Shown here in pieces: positions 17,569-26,215 of a stretch of 64,000 nt of DNA. A program made the position numbers and the translations under genes. Below the pieces are notes generated by a model that did no database searches, had not been told where the DNA came from, and saw only the letters and a program-made list of their open reading frames with translations. How positions within the stretch are numbered: position 1 is the first letter of the stretch; each line of letters opens with the position of its first letter. The stretch lies in assembly GCF_014200455.1 (NCBI RefSeq), contig NZ_JACHBW010000014.1:124001-188000 (forward strand). Direction: 5' to 3'. Source of the stretch: Paraburkholderia bannensis. GTDB taxonomy: Bacteria; Pseudomonadota; Gammaproteobacteria; Burkholderiales; Burkholderiaceae.

Positions 17569-19062
17569 TTATTGCGGAACACTCCAGCTAAACGTCTGGG
17601 GCTTGGCTTTCCGCGCCGCCTCAGCCGGCGGCGTCACCATCGTGATCGTTGCATGCCCTGGATCCCGAAGGTTGATCAGAGCGTTCGATTTACCGTCGCC
17701 GTAGCCCATCATCGTCGCCAGCGCAATCTGCACGAAGGTCGAACTGACGCCCGTGTCGCCTCCGATGCGATGCTGCATGTCGAAAGCGTCAGCGGGATCG
17801 TCCAGATCGATTTTCTGCTTGTTGTCATGCAGTGACTGGACCAGCAGTGCAAGATTCGCTGTCGACGCTCCGGTGTCGTAGAACATGCGCTCCGGCTGCA
17901 CACCCTGAGGTAACGTCGAGAGCGCTTCCTCCCAGCCGGCACGCAGTTTCTCGATCTTGTCGGCTTTTTTCGCCGGCTCACCGTGACCGTTCGTGAGATC
18001 CACTCTTACCGGACGATGCAGGTTCGCGAGCACCGGCCACTGATCGTACTTGGCGAGTTGCCACGAGGTCCAGGGAACGGGCACCCACGGATTGGGTTTG
18101 AACCCAGCCGGGAATTTCAGATTCTCGGTCTTGTAGAACTCCGGCAACTTTGCCTGCCAGTAGTCGTTCGTCGGATCACTGACGCCGTCGCCCGGTTTGG
18201 GATAGGCGCGCTGCTCTTTCCAGTAGTAATTCGAGAGCTTTACGACGTCATACTGTGTTTTGGTCTTATCAAGGATGCCCTCGGTTTCCGTCGCATACGG
18301 CCGAATCAAATGGTCGACACGATCCGTCCGGGTGACTAGCAGCCCCACCACTGCGTCAGGCTGCGTGGGAACAAAATTCCCGTCTTTATTGAACTCCGGA
18401 ATCCGGGAGCCCGGCGTCGCGGAAAAGCCTCGCGTGATTGCACCATCCTGAGCCAGAACGAACACCGCAGGAAGATCAGGGTGATCGTCGAAAAGCTTGA
18501 ACAGCTTTCCCACTACCTCAGACCCATCTGCCGTGTTGATGTCATTCACGCGAATGTAAAAGCTGTTGCCAGTTCCGGATCCGTTGTCCGCGTCTCCAAG
18601 GAACGCCCCCAGCTGCGTCGCGGACTTTTGTGACGGATCAGTAGGCGGCCCAACGAGCACAGTCGGTATTGGCCAGTATTCAACCCAGTCAAGGATCGTA
18701 TAGCTCACGACATTATTCGAGCGGCGGCCAAACTGTTCCCAGCGCGTGCCGTAGGACCACTCATAGTCCTTGGGGTCGCTCAGCAACACTGTGCCCTTCG
18801 GCCCGGCTTCGTCAATACGCATGAGCAAGGCACGCTGGCGAAAGCGGTCTACCGTTACCCCGATCCTTCGAACTTCAAGGGCAAATTGCGGGCCACCTGC
18901 CGTCGAAGCGGCTACGGCGGGAACAGCAGGCGCGGCAACCAGCGCGCCACCGGCTGTTCCTTTTTCCCCAGCGTTGGCCGTACGCGCGAAGCCGGTAAAG
19001 GCGAATGCGCCCGCGGCGAGGAGCACGACTGGGGCGAAAAACAGGATTAGGCGTTGTGGCAT
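17569..19062 (-). CDS. Tla3-like type VI lipase adaptor (DUF2875 family)
   Basis: This 497-residue protein has an N-terminal hydrophobic segment (LILFFAPVVLLAAGAFAFTGF) that can act as a signal or anchor, so the bulk should lie outside the cytoplasm or start there before handover. The body matches my recollection of the DUF2875 family. It has FALEVRRIGVTVDRFRQRAL, a WSYGTRWEQFGRR stretch, VFVLAQDGAITRGFSATPG and a C-terminal FVQIALATMMGYGDG. In Pseudomonas aeruginosa the family member Tla3 hands the phospholipase effector Tle3 to a VgrG. Directly upstream is a fragment that could be the Tle3 tail, which fits the known tle3-tla3 order. The start is uncertain: the ATG at 19062 precedes the hydrophobic segment, and in-frame starts at 19101 and 19110 also exist. 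With its cargo truncated the adaptor may be an orphan. Confidence 0.65.
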   Translation of the reverse strand: MPQRLILFFAPVVLLAAGAFAFTGFARTANAGEKGTAGGALVAAPAVPAVAASTAGGPQFALEVRRIGVTVDRFRQRALLMRIDEAGPKGTVLLSDPKDYEWSYGTRWEQFGRRSNNVVSYTILDWVEYWPIPTVLVGPPTDPSQKSATQLGAFLGDADNGSGTGNSFYIRVNDINTADGSEVVGKLFKLFDDHPDLPAVFVLAQDGAITRGFSATPGSRIPEFNKDGNFVPTQPDAVVGLLVTRTDRVDHLIRPYATETEGILDKTKTQYDVVKLSNYYWKEQRAYPKPGDGVSDPTNDYWQAKLPEFYKTENLKFPAGFKPNPWVPVPWTSWQLAKYDQWPVLANLHRPVRVDLTNGHGEPAKKADKIEKLRAGWEEALSTLPQGVQPERMFYDTGASTANLALLVQSLHDNKQKIDLDDPADAFDMQHRIGGDTGVSSTFVQIALATMMGYGDGKSNALINLRDPGHATITMVTPPAEAARKAKPQTFSWSVPQ

Positions 19063-19152
19063 CGAGAGGCTATCCAAGACAAAAATGTTCTGTGAAACCA
19101 TCACAAGCATTCGGGTGCCCGAGGGGCGTGTCAGTGTCTAGCCATATCGCAA

Positions 19153-19371
19153 TCACGGGAGCGGGACTGAGTTCATCGGATTCTTTGCGAGCGATTCGGT
19201 GAGCGGCTTGTTTCTATCGACGATGTGTTCGTCCACCAGTCGTTTCACTGTCTTGGGGTCTTTAGGTACGAGACTCTCGTCGGGAAATTTGTCTTTCTGG
19301 TTATAGTCGTTCGTCGCACTCACATACTGTTTGGTCGTATCGTCGAATGCGTCATACGCTCCGTTGCCCAT
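19153..19371 (-). pseudogene. C-terminal fragment of a probable Tle3-type lipase effector
   Basis: About 68 codons (YDAFDDTTKQYVSATNDYNQ, PDESLVPKDPKTVKRLVDEH, ending KNPMNSVPLP) read to a TGA 90 bases before the adaptor start. The composition is that of a soluble protein tail, and no catalytic motif is present. Upstream it is fused directly to the interrupted transposase at 19579-19365, so everything before this point is missing. I call it a Tle3 tail because tle3 precedes tla3 in known clusters; I cannot confirm this by sequence recognition. The ATG at 19371 is created across the junction and is not a natural start. Confidence 0.45.
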
Positions 19372-19705
19372 CGCTGCGAATCAAGTACAGCACTTCCAGC
19401 AGGAGTGCCCGAATCAGCTTCTCCGGCGCGATGCTCGGGCGCCCCCCCCTTGCGTCGCTCTCGTACATACGCGAAAAGACCGCATCCATGCGAATGAGCG
19501 CATCGTTCAACCACAGCCGAATCGGCCGCAACGGGTCATTGGCCGGAACAAAGTCATCTAGCCTGCACATCGTGAACATCGACTTGGTATAGCCGTCCGC
19601 TCCGCGAATCGCTTCAGTCTCAGTGTGGTCCGATTCCTTGCTTCCACGTTTACTCCTCCCGCCCGGATGACGTATGCGGGAGGTATTTCAACAGCCTGCT
19701 AAACG
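19365..19705 (-). mobile_element. IS5-family-like transposase remnant, N-terminal part only
   Basis: The frame from 19579 encodes about 70 residues of a transposase N-terminus: CRLDDFVPANDPLRPIRLWL, GRPSIAPEKLIRALLLEVLY, then LIRSDGQ. There it breaks off into the Tle3-like fragment. On the outer side, near 19690-19700, the sequence TTCAACAGCCTGCTAAA resembles the terminal repeat of such elements. The catalytic DDE region and the other end are gone. It therefore looks like an insertion that was followed by a deletion taking away most of both the element and the neighbouring effector gene. Confidence 0.7.
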
Positions 19706-19830
19706 ACCGAGTTGCCTGGTGGTTGATTTAATTTTATGCAGGACCCCAACACGAAGGCATGGGAGTCTTGGACGAGCCAAACTGGCGACGCTCACGGCCC
19801 CCTTCAACCGACGACTCTCTCGTCTTGGCG

Positions 19831-20082
19831 TTAGACCAGGCTTGAGATGAGATGGCAACCGCACGTTGCACGATGCCCATGTCGTGCAATCGGAATGCCC
19901 CCGTCTTTCATCGATTCATCGCCTTCCTCGATAACGTTTGGTCTCACATCTGTATGCTGAGGGCATGACACACGGTCGCCTTTTCGAGCAACGTAACGCC
20001 CCTCAAACCGCATGCTGGTAGAGCCAGTTTCTACCTTGCCTTGATGATCCGTGGAGTCACCGATCCGAATCAGGTTGATCAT
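19831..20082 (-). CDS. PAAR-domain spike-tip protein
   Basis: This 83-residue small PAAR protein sits on the VgrG trimer as the conical tip of the type VI needle. The N-terminus MINLIRIGDSTDHQGKVETG and the later RYVARKGDRVSCPQH, DGGIPIARHGHRATCGCHL are characteristic of the family. The conserved His and Cys residues near the tip end (H..C..H..C.C) would bind a metal ion. There is no effector extension. It follows the small secreted protein by 18 bases and ends the vgrG-effector-immunity-PAAR set, so all four are probably cotranscribed. A shortened second copy lies at 15969-16082. Confidence 0.88.
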   Translation of the reverse strand: MINLIRIGDSTDHQGKVETGSTSMRFEGRYVARKGDRVSCPQHTDVRPNVIEEGDESMKDGGIPIARHGHRATCGCHLISSLV

Positions 20083-20100
20083 ACAGTTGTCTCTATGCGC

Positions 20101-20445
20101 TCATTTCCTGTTGACGTGAACCTTACAATGCGCATCGGCGATTCCCTCAGGATGGTCTGCACTTAAATATGTCCAAACCGTCATTTGGGGATTGAACGCA
20201 ATAGCAATGTCCCCATCCTTCGTCTGATAGAAGTAACTGCCATCACTGGCGGCATGACGAACCCCATGGATGGTAATTGATGCTCCAGGATCTCGGGTGT
20301 CAATCGTTACGACGCCGTACAATCCGAAATTGCAAACATACGAACGACCCAGCGTCGGCTTGTTTGCGGAGCCAGCGTCAGCCAGCGCTGACTCGGCAAA
20401 AAGCAATGAAAATAAGAAAAAAATAGTTGTTGAAATTTTTTTCAT
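20101..20445 (-). CDS. Small secreted protein, probable immunity to the adjacent effector
   Basis: This 114-residue protein has a clear signal peptide (MKKISTTIFFLFSLLFAESALA) and AAGGA eight bases before the ATG. The mature part contains two cysteines (YVCNFGLYG and DAHCKVH) placed to form a disulfide, with beta-rich sequence between them. That layout is reminiscent of periplasmic lysozyme-inhibitor folds, although I do not see the MliC signature. It is placed 55 bases after the peptidoglycan-targeting effector gene and before PAAR, where the cognate immunity gene of a type VI cassette is expected. Its base composition is AT-richer than the chromosomal neighbours. Function is inferred from location and export signal. 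Confidence 0.6.
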   Translation of the reverse strand: MKKISTTIFFLFSLLFAESALADAGSANKPTLGRSYVCNFGLYGVVTIDTRDPGASITIHGVRHAASDGSYFYQTKDGDIAIAFNPQMTVWTYLSADHPEGIADAHCKVHVNRK

Positions 20446-20500
20446 TGTGTCAATCCTTGTATTCGCCTACCCATCAAATGCGACCTCATTCAACATCGCT

Positions 20501-23353
20501 TTACTCCCCATCAATCAGAGCGATAGAAAAAGGCTGCGGGCGATAGGGTTCTAGCCCAGGGGTCGTCCCATGATAATGCATCGCTGTTCCAACGCCATAG
20601 CGCGGTCCAGAGAGCGCGTTGATCCAAGCCAAATTGACTGCGTCGGAATAGTTCGGATTTGCATAGTTCAGATTGGTTCCGACGCAGGATGGCTCCCCAT
20701 TTGCACGGTCACGCAGATAGGAATCCATCAGATCATTGACCCTCTGGCTCACAAGACTCACGGGAATCTGCTCCACTGACGACCGGTGGTGTTGGTTTCT
20801 CGCAATCGGTCCGTTAATGTCCGAGAACTGATTGTATTGGTTAACAACCGCCGACACAGTGCTCCCGAATTGGCTACCAGGTACAAATCGACCGGAGGCT
20901 ACACGATTCAAGATCGTATCGACGATTCCTTTCGCTTGCATGTCGCCCGCGAACTGAACCCATTCAGTTTGAAGCGTTTTCTTCAAATCAAGTACGTCTT
21001 TTGCGGTCAACGTCAAAATCTGATCACCGCCCGCGGAGTTGATAAAGTTGGCAACAAGTCCAATGGGATGGAAATGCCATACTGTCGTAGTCTTCGGGAA
21101 GCCGTCGACATTAGAAATCTGTTCCCACCATTGCAGCTTTCCAATACGCTCTATCTCTGCCTGCCACAGCCACAACAAATTCTTCATTAACGGTGACAGG
21201 TCCTGCCACTTGCCTAAGCCACCTCCCCATTCGCTTTCGTAACGCACGACCAGATGCGTGAGTGCCTCAGCGACCCAAGGTATTTCTTGCGCATGTTGAA
21301 TCTCATGAGCAGTCACTTTCCCGTCATGGTTTGCATCAATTGCCTTCTCCAGCTTGACAATCATGTCGCCGGCATTGACCTTGAGCGCGCTGGGCTCGAA
21401 TTCCGACTTTTCTTCGCCCGGCAAAAACTGATCGGTTGCATAGATGTAACGTTTGATCATGTCTACTGGCTTGATGCCGCTGTTGTCGACAAGATCAAAG
21501 CCTGGCCATTCCCACGGACTGCACCACCGTGTCAATGGATGACCTTCTTCACATACCCAACCTCGCCGGACTGTTCCGTCCTTGGACCCAACCGCGATAT
21601 TCCACCAATGGCAGCCCTTGTCGTCTATAGCAATGTCCTCCGTCGCCGCCTGATTGAGATCCGTGCGTCGGAAGACATCCCGAAAGTCTGCTCCCGGGCC
21701 CTTGGCCTTGGATAGGCTTAACGGAAAGCTGGACCAAGCCTTTACGACATCCGTCGTCGTCGTGTTCGCGATCTTGGCATCCACCCAGACAGGGGAGCCA
21801 AAGTTCGTTAGTGTTGCAGGATGGTGTGCATGTGGATGAGCATGCGCCTGTCCCGAATGGGGGTGATTCGTTCCCGTTGGTGCCGCAGGCATCGTCTTCG
21901 GCTGGACCTTTATCCATCTGGACTTCGTCGAGGTGCTTACCGGTACCAACGTCAACCCACCTTGGCTATGCGAAAGCGATTTATCAGGATCGGAGATTTC
22001 CGTAACGAACAACGCCCCTGCTGAGATCTCAAGAAAACTCTTTGTTGGCGTAAGTTCTTTCGCGCGCGCCTGACTCTTCACTATAAACGGTTTCAATTCC
22101 GACCCGGCGAAAACCTCAAGATGTAAGAGCTGTCGCGTCGCTTGCGCCTTAAGCAGCTTCGCATCCGTGTATCGCAAATAGTGTCCTAATTGCCCGACTA
22201 CTTCCCCTGCCTTGACTTTATATGGCTGCTTCAAAACCACCACAGCGTCGAGCGGCCTCGGGTCCATCACCACGTCAAGTTCGTTCACATAGACCCAACT
22301 CCATTGCGCATGCTCCGACACCGCTTTACCGACGACCGCCGCAACCGCTTCGCCACTTTTAATCGACTTGATCTTCCCCCAGCCCGGGTGCTGCGGGTCG
22401 GTATCGGAAATTGTCAGCTCAGTCCCCTTGGGAAGCAGCCCGATGACTTTACCGTTGGGCAAGTCACGAATTCGGATACCTTTAATCGCCACAGGCGTGG
22501 GCGTATTGTCGGTCGTTTTTTCCCCTACCGTTTGTTGCGGGAGCACAAAACCTGCGTTGATAAAATCGCCAAGCACGTCGTTGCTTGTGCTGCCTGCTGG
22601 TGATGACTCGGGTGCCTTTGGCTTCGGTACCTCCTGCTGGTCCGTTGACTTGTCGCCCACGCGATAGTACTTGTCCCCCTCCCAGTAAGCCATCGGCGTG
22701 ATACTGGGCGTCGACGTGCCTGACGTCTGTTTCTGTTGCGCTTGATAGCTATCCCAATCCATCAAATGCATATATAGGCTGAAGAACGTCAGCGTCTCGT
22801 CCGGATTGGGCTTAGGTGCGCTTGGAGCACCTGGTTCAGTAGTGGAAGATGCTGACTGCTGGGGAGTTGCCGCGGGATAAGCGGCATTGGCTTGCGCGGA
22901 CGGCGTTTGTGTCGTGGCTGCATTCTGTTTGGGCGGCGTCGGCGGCAACTGAAGTTGGTGCCGGATGAGTACAAAACTGGTCGAATAGAGCGCATGCCGG
23001 CCGTCGTCATAGACCTGCTCAGGATATTTGCTATCCATGCGATAGGCGACGACCTCGCCATCAGCGATCGCCTTCACTCCGCCGTCCTGTTTGAGCATAG
23101 CGGCGGTTCCTTGGTCGAAATGGATCCCGCCGTGCCACATTCCACTCGTACCGATCGGAAAGAAACCGTCCTCCGCTTTGGCCAGCGCTTTCATATAAGT
23201 CATTGGATCAGTCGCGTCATCCTTGCCAACTGGCGCGAACGGAAATGACCAGTTCAACCGGGTATAGATCGGCGCAGCGGGAGCAGCCGCGGGATGGTGC
23301 GCTGATTGCGTCGGATGCGCTGGATGCGCGTGAGGGTGCAAATTGGAGCTCAT
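20501..23353 (-). CDS. Large multidomain type VI effector candidate targeting peptidoglycan
   Basis: This 950-residue protein follows vgrG by 40 bases. After a His/Pro/Ala-rich N-terminus comes an M23-peptidase-like region: WHGGIHFDQG (about 71-80), SLYMHL (about 193) and LLHLEVF (about 408), split by a long Pro/Thr/Ala-rich insert. An SH3-like stretch (IRIRDLPNGKVIGLLPKGTE) lies inside it. A perfect EF-hand loop DANHDGKVTAHE is near residue 671, followed by RYESEWGGGLGKW, which resembles lysozyme-type domains with a catalytic Glu. The C-terminus has GIVDTILNRVASGRF and VVNQYNQFSD, similar to SleB-type cell wall hydrolases. No signal peptide is present, as expected for spike-delivered cargo. 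The M23 motif has lost one His (see findings). I take ATG 23353; an upstream start would overlap vgrG. Killing activity is inferred from domains and context. Confidence 0.72.
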   Translation of the reverse strand: MSSNLHPHAHPAHPTQSAHHPAAAPAAPIYTRLNWSFPFAPVGKDDATDPMTYMKALAKAEDGFFPIGTSGMWHGGIHFDQGTAAMLKQDGGVKAIADGEVVAYRMDSKYPEQVYDDGRHALYSTSFVLIRHQLQLPPTPPKQNAATTQTPSAQANAAYPAATPQQSASSTTEPGAPSAPKPNPDETLTFFSLYMHLMDWDSYQAQQKQTSGTSTPSITPMAYWEGDKYYRVGDKSTDQQEVPKPKAPESSPAGSTSNDVLGDFINAGFVLPQQTVGEKTTDNTPTPVAIKGIRIRDLPNGKVIGLLPKGTELTISDTDPQHPGWGKIKSIKSGEAVAAVVGKAVSEHAQWSWVYVNELDVVMDPRPLDAVVVLKQPYKVKAGEVVGQLGHYLRYTDAKLLKAQATRQLLHLEVFAGSELKPFIVKSQARAKELTPTKSFLEISAGALFVTEISDPDKSLSHSQGGLTLVPVSTSTKSRWIKVQPKTMPAAPTGTNHPHSGQAHAHPHAHHPATLTNFGSPVWVDAKIANTTTTDVVKAWSSFPLSLSKAKGPGADFRDVFRRTDLNQAATEDIAIDDKGCHWWNIAVGSKDGTVRRGWVCEEGHPLTRWCSPWEWPGFDLVDNSGIKPVDMIKRYIYATDQFLPGEEKSEFEPSALKVNAGDMIVKLEKAIDANHDGKVTAHEIQHAQEIPWVAEALTHLVVRYESEWGGGLGKWQDLSPLMKNLLWLWQAEIERIGKLQWWEQISNVDGFPKTTTVWHFHPIGLVANFINSAGGDQILTLTAKDVLDLKKTLQTEWVQFAGDMQAKGIVDTILNRVASGRFVPGSQFGSTVSAVVNQYNQFSDINGPIARNQHHRSSVEQIPVSLVSQRVNDLMDSYLRDRANGEPSCVGTNLNYANPNYSDAVNLAWINALSGPRYGVGTAMHYHGTTPGLEPYRPQPFSIALIDGE

Positions 23354-23393
23354 GTGTTTGCCGTAACCGCAAAGAAAGTTATAGCGTCTTTGT

Positions 23394-25904
23394 TCAGCCA
23401 GAAAAAAGCGAACCTCGTCCGCCATCCGTCGAAACGGGACTCGCCTGTAACGGGTTGTGAACGGTTCCACTCCCTCCCCCCGGCTTCTCCCAGTCCGCGC
23501 ACTTCTCCAGAATCTGCCCCGTCGTCACGTTCTCAATCACCCCCGACTTGATGCTGATATACGACCCGCCCGCACCGAGCCAGATTTCCTTCGCCGCCGT
23601 GATGACGACGCGGCCATTCGAACTTTCGACCGTCACATCGTCGAGACCCGCCATCGTGATCGGGCCGCCTTGCGCCTGAATGCTCACCGGCCCTTTCGCA
23701 GCAAACACCTTGATTCCAAGGTTTTGCGCGAACAGGCTGATCTTGTCCATCACGCTCGCAAGCAGCGATTTGCCCGCACCGATGTTGACGTCGTTGCCTG
23801 CAACAAGATTGACATGCTTGTTCGCGGTGACATGCACCGATTGCTGCGACGAGGCGGCGATGCCATCGGGACTTGACAGCAGCATCACCGGCTTCGCGAA
23901 GCCATTCGCGTTGCCCGTGCCGCCACCTGCCGTGCGACCGCCATTGGACGTTGTGCCTGCAACCGATTGCTGGGTCGCATCGGTGAATGTCTTCAGCGCA
24001 TCATGGCCGTCCTGCAGGCTTTCAGCCTGGTTCGTCTGGCTCGATTTCGATACGGTGTCGAGCAAAGCCTCCGCAGCCGCGAGCTGCCCGGTCGCCGCCG
24101 AGACGTTCATTGGCTGCGCGCTCGACGGCTGCGTCGACACATACAACCCCTGCTCTGCACGCACTGCGCCATACGCGCCCGATTTCAGGTCGAATCCCCG
24201 CCCGAGGAACGACCCGCGGGTGTTATCCGTATGATCAACCAGATACCCCAGATGGAGGTGCGAAGCAAAGCTCGTCGTGTAAAGATGAACGCGGTTCTGG
24301 CCGCTCGAATCGTCAAGCACCAGCTGGTTGTAGCCGTCGCCGCCAAATTCACGCGAACGGAAGCCGGACAACACGCCGTTCGTGTTCCACACCGGCATTG
24401 TTTCGCCGCCATGCAGGCGCGAGATGACCACGGGCATATCGCAGTCGCCGTTCACGAACGCAACGAGTACCTGGTCACCTTTGCGTAGCGGGAAATACCC
24501 GCCGCGCTTCGATCCCGCATCCGGCATGGCCGCGCGAATCCAGGCCGATGCCTTTTCGTTGCGATCCTTGCGGCTATAGGTCATCCATACCCGGACGCGA
24601 TTGCCATCATCGGTGGTGATTTCTTCGTTCTCTGCCGTCGCCACGATACCGGTCTGGACGTGCATTTCGGGCTTGCGGTGCTCGAAGGGACTGCGGAATG
24701 GCACGAGGCGGCGCTGTGCCTCGATTTCCACCTGGATAAAGCCCACGCTGCCGTCCGCATGACGCACGTCTGTGCCGCCCCGGGCAGTCTTCGCCTGCTC
24801 GACGGCTGCGCGCAGGCTCTTGGGAAAGCGCGCGAGCGTTTCCATGCCCGGTACGTTGTTCTGGATCAGCCAGTCGCTGGCAATAATCGCCAGCTCGCGA
24901 TCCTGCTCAGGCAACCTGTCGAAATCAGGATGGCCGCTTAACGTGAACCAGTAACCCGGAAGCGCATAGCGCGGACTACCCACCGCGAAGTAGCGTTTTG
25001 CGCGCGAGGCCCATTCTTCTGTCCTGATTCTCGCCTGCAGTTCGCCCTGGTCCGAGCCGCCCCAGCTCTGCGAGCCGGCGTAGAGGTAATCCTCCCCCTG
25101 TGCTGGCAGTTCGTCCGTGTCCGCGGCTGGCATACTGATCTGTTTGGGGAGATCCGGCCGCTTATAGTCGACGCTCGCCAGTGTGAGCGTCGCGCTCTGC
25201 ACTTCCTGCTGCTCGCCTAGTTGGGTCAGCCCGTCAAACTCTTCGTTGGTGCCGGCGCGGCTGAATTTCAGTTCCTTCTGCGGAAGCTGGGGCCCAAAGT
25301 AAAGATCGTCCGCGATCACTACCGTGTGCGACTTGCCATCGCTCGCGAAGTCGAAGCGCGGGAACACCCCCACCTCTTCCATGCTGCGGTGGACGAAATT
25401 CCAGTCAGTTTCCCATTGCACGCGGTTTGAGTATGAGCGGATCGGCGAGCGCAGGTCAAAAGTAAAGCTGCCATTTGCCTGGGGATGCTTCGCGAACACA
25501 TCAGACAGGATGTCGCGACCGCTTGCTTCCTGCCAGTCGCGGCGATCGCTGCTGAGTTTGAGAAAGCTCAACCACGATGAAAAATGGAGCTGAAAGTACG
25601 TCACCCCGCCGTCGCTGCCAAGGCGCAGGGCGCGCTGCACGTAGCCGTGGATTGGCAGGTAATTGCCATCGGACTGCCTGATCCACAGCGTGACCGGTTG
25701 CAGCATCAAGCCGCTGAGCTTGATCTGGTCGTCGAATGTCGATGCAGCATCGACCGTCACGTCGAAATTGCGACCGAGTCTGGCGTTGATCCTGATATAA
25801 AGCGGAATCAACCAGTCTTTGCCTAAAGGCGTATCGAGTTTTGCAAGACGGTCGAGTTGCGCGTATCCGGTGCGCAGCGCGTTGTCCAGCATCTCAGAAG
25901 CCAT
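23394..25904 (-). CDS. vgrG: Type VI secretion spike protein VgrG with DUF2345 tail
   Basis: This 836-residue protein is the trimeric needle spike. The N-terminal gp27-like part includes FDVTVDAASTFDDQIKLSGL, VTYFQLHFSSWLSFLKLSSDRR, split, and WETDWNFVHRSMEEVGVF. The gp5/OB-like part has TDDGNRVRVWMTYSRKDR and RKGDQVLVAFVNGDCDMPVV. The C-terminal DUF2345 beta-helix (about 660-800) shows VHVTANKHVNLVAGNDVNIG and VFAAKGPVSIQAQGGPITMA. No extra catalytic domain follows. GGGGAA precedes the ATG. It heads the leftward cassette of effector, secreted protein and PAAR. No tssA-M core genes are in the window, so this is an orphan vgrG island that relies on an apparatus encoded elsewhere. Confidence 0.95.
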   Translation of the reverse strand: MASEMLDNALRTGYAQLDRLAKLDTPLGKDWLIPLYIRINARLGRNFDVTVDAASTFDDQIKLSGLMLQPVTLWIRQSDGNYLPIHGYVQRALRLGSDGGVTYFQLHFSSWLSFLKLSSDRRDWQEASGRDILSDVFAKHPQANGSFTFDLRSPIRSYSNRVQWETDWNFVHRSMEEVGVFPRFDFASDGKSHTVVIADDLYFGPQLPQKELKFSRAGTNEEFDGLTQLGEQQEVQSATLTLASVDYKRPDLPKQISMPAADTDELPAQGEDYLYAGSQSWGGSDQGELQARIRTEEWASRAKRYFAVGSPRYALPGYWFTLSGHPDFDRLPEQDRELAIIASDWLIQNNVPGMETLARFPKSLRAAVEQAKTARGGTDVRHADGSVGFIQVEIEAQRRLVPFRSPFEHRKPEMHVQTGIVATAENEEITTDDGNRVRVWMTYSRKDRNEKASAWIRAAMPDAGSKRGGYFPLRKGDQVLVAFVNGDCDMPVVISRLHGGETMPVWNTNGVLSGFRSREFGGDGYNQLVLDDSSGQNRVHLYTTSFASHLHLGYLVDHTDNTRGSFLGRGFDLKSGAYGAVRAEQGLYVSTQPSSAQPMNVSAATGQLAAAEALLDTVSKSSQTNQAESLQDGHDALKTFTDATQQSVAGTTSNGGRTAGGGTGNANGFAKPVMLLSSPDGIAASSQQSVHVTANKHVNLVAGNDVNIGAGKSLLASVMDKISLFAQNLGIKVFAAKGPVSIQAQGGPITMAGLDDVTVESSNGRVVITAAKEIWLGAGGSYISIKSGVIENVTTGQILEKCADWEKPGGGSGTVHNPLQASPVSTDGGRGSLFSG

Positions 25905-26215
25905 GGTGTTCCCCGTTCAGACGTAAATGCAACGTCGCCACCTGTTAATGGAAAAAGTGGACTACGTGTTTTGCTCGGTGATAGAGTAATTCTGACCGGA
26001 AATTAGCGTTGTCGGTAAATTTGCCAATCCATAAACGAATACCGGCCCATTAATTCGCGAATATTATCAAAACGATTCTTTGCGCGCAGCATGGGAGAAT
26101 TGCTTTTCTAAATATTATTGGCGATCGAGCTGATTTAATGCGGAATGTGTTTTCAAAACGCTTTCAACGCGAGCATTCGTTCCATTGCAGACTCTCGCTT
26201 CGCTATAAATCGCCC
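25905..26215. other. AT-rich gap upstream of vgrG
   Basis: These 311 bases are markedly AT-rich (for example around 25990-26130, with AATATTATCAAAACG and TAAATATTATTGGCG). They contain no gene I can support. They would hold the vgrG promoter and mark the right edge of the low-GC island, next to the high-GC uvrA-like gene. Confidence 0.5.
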
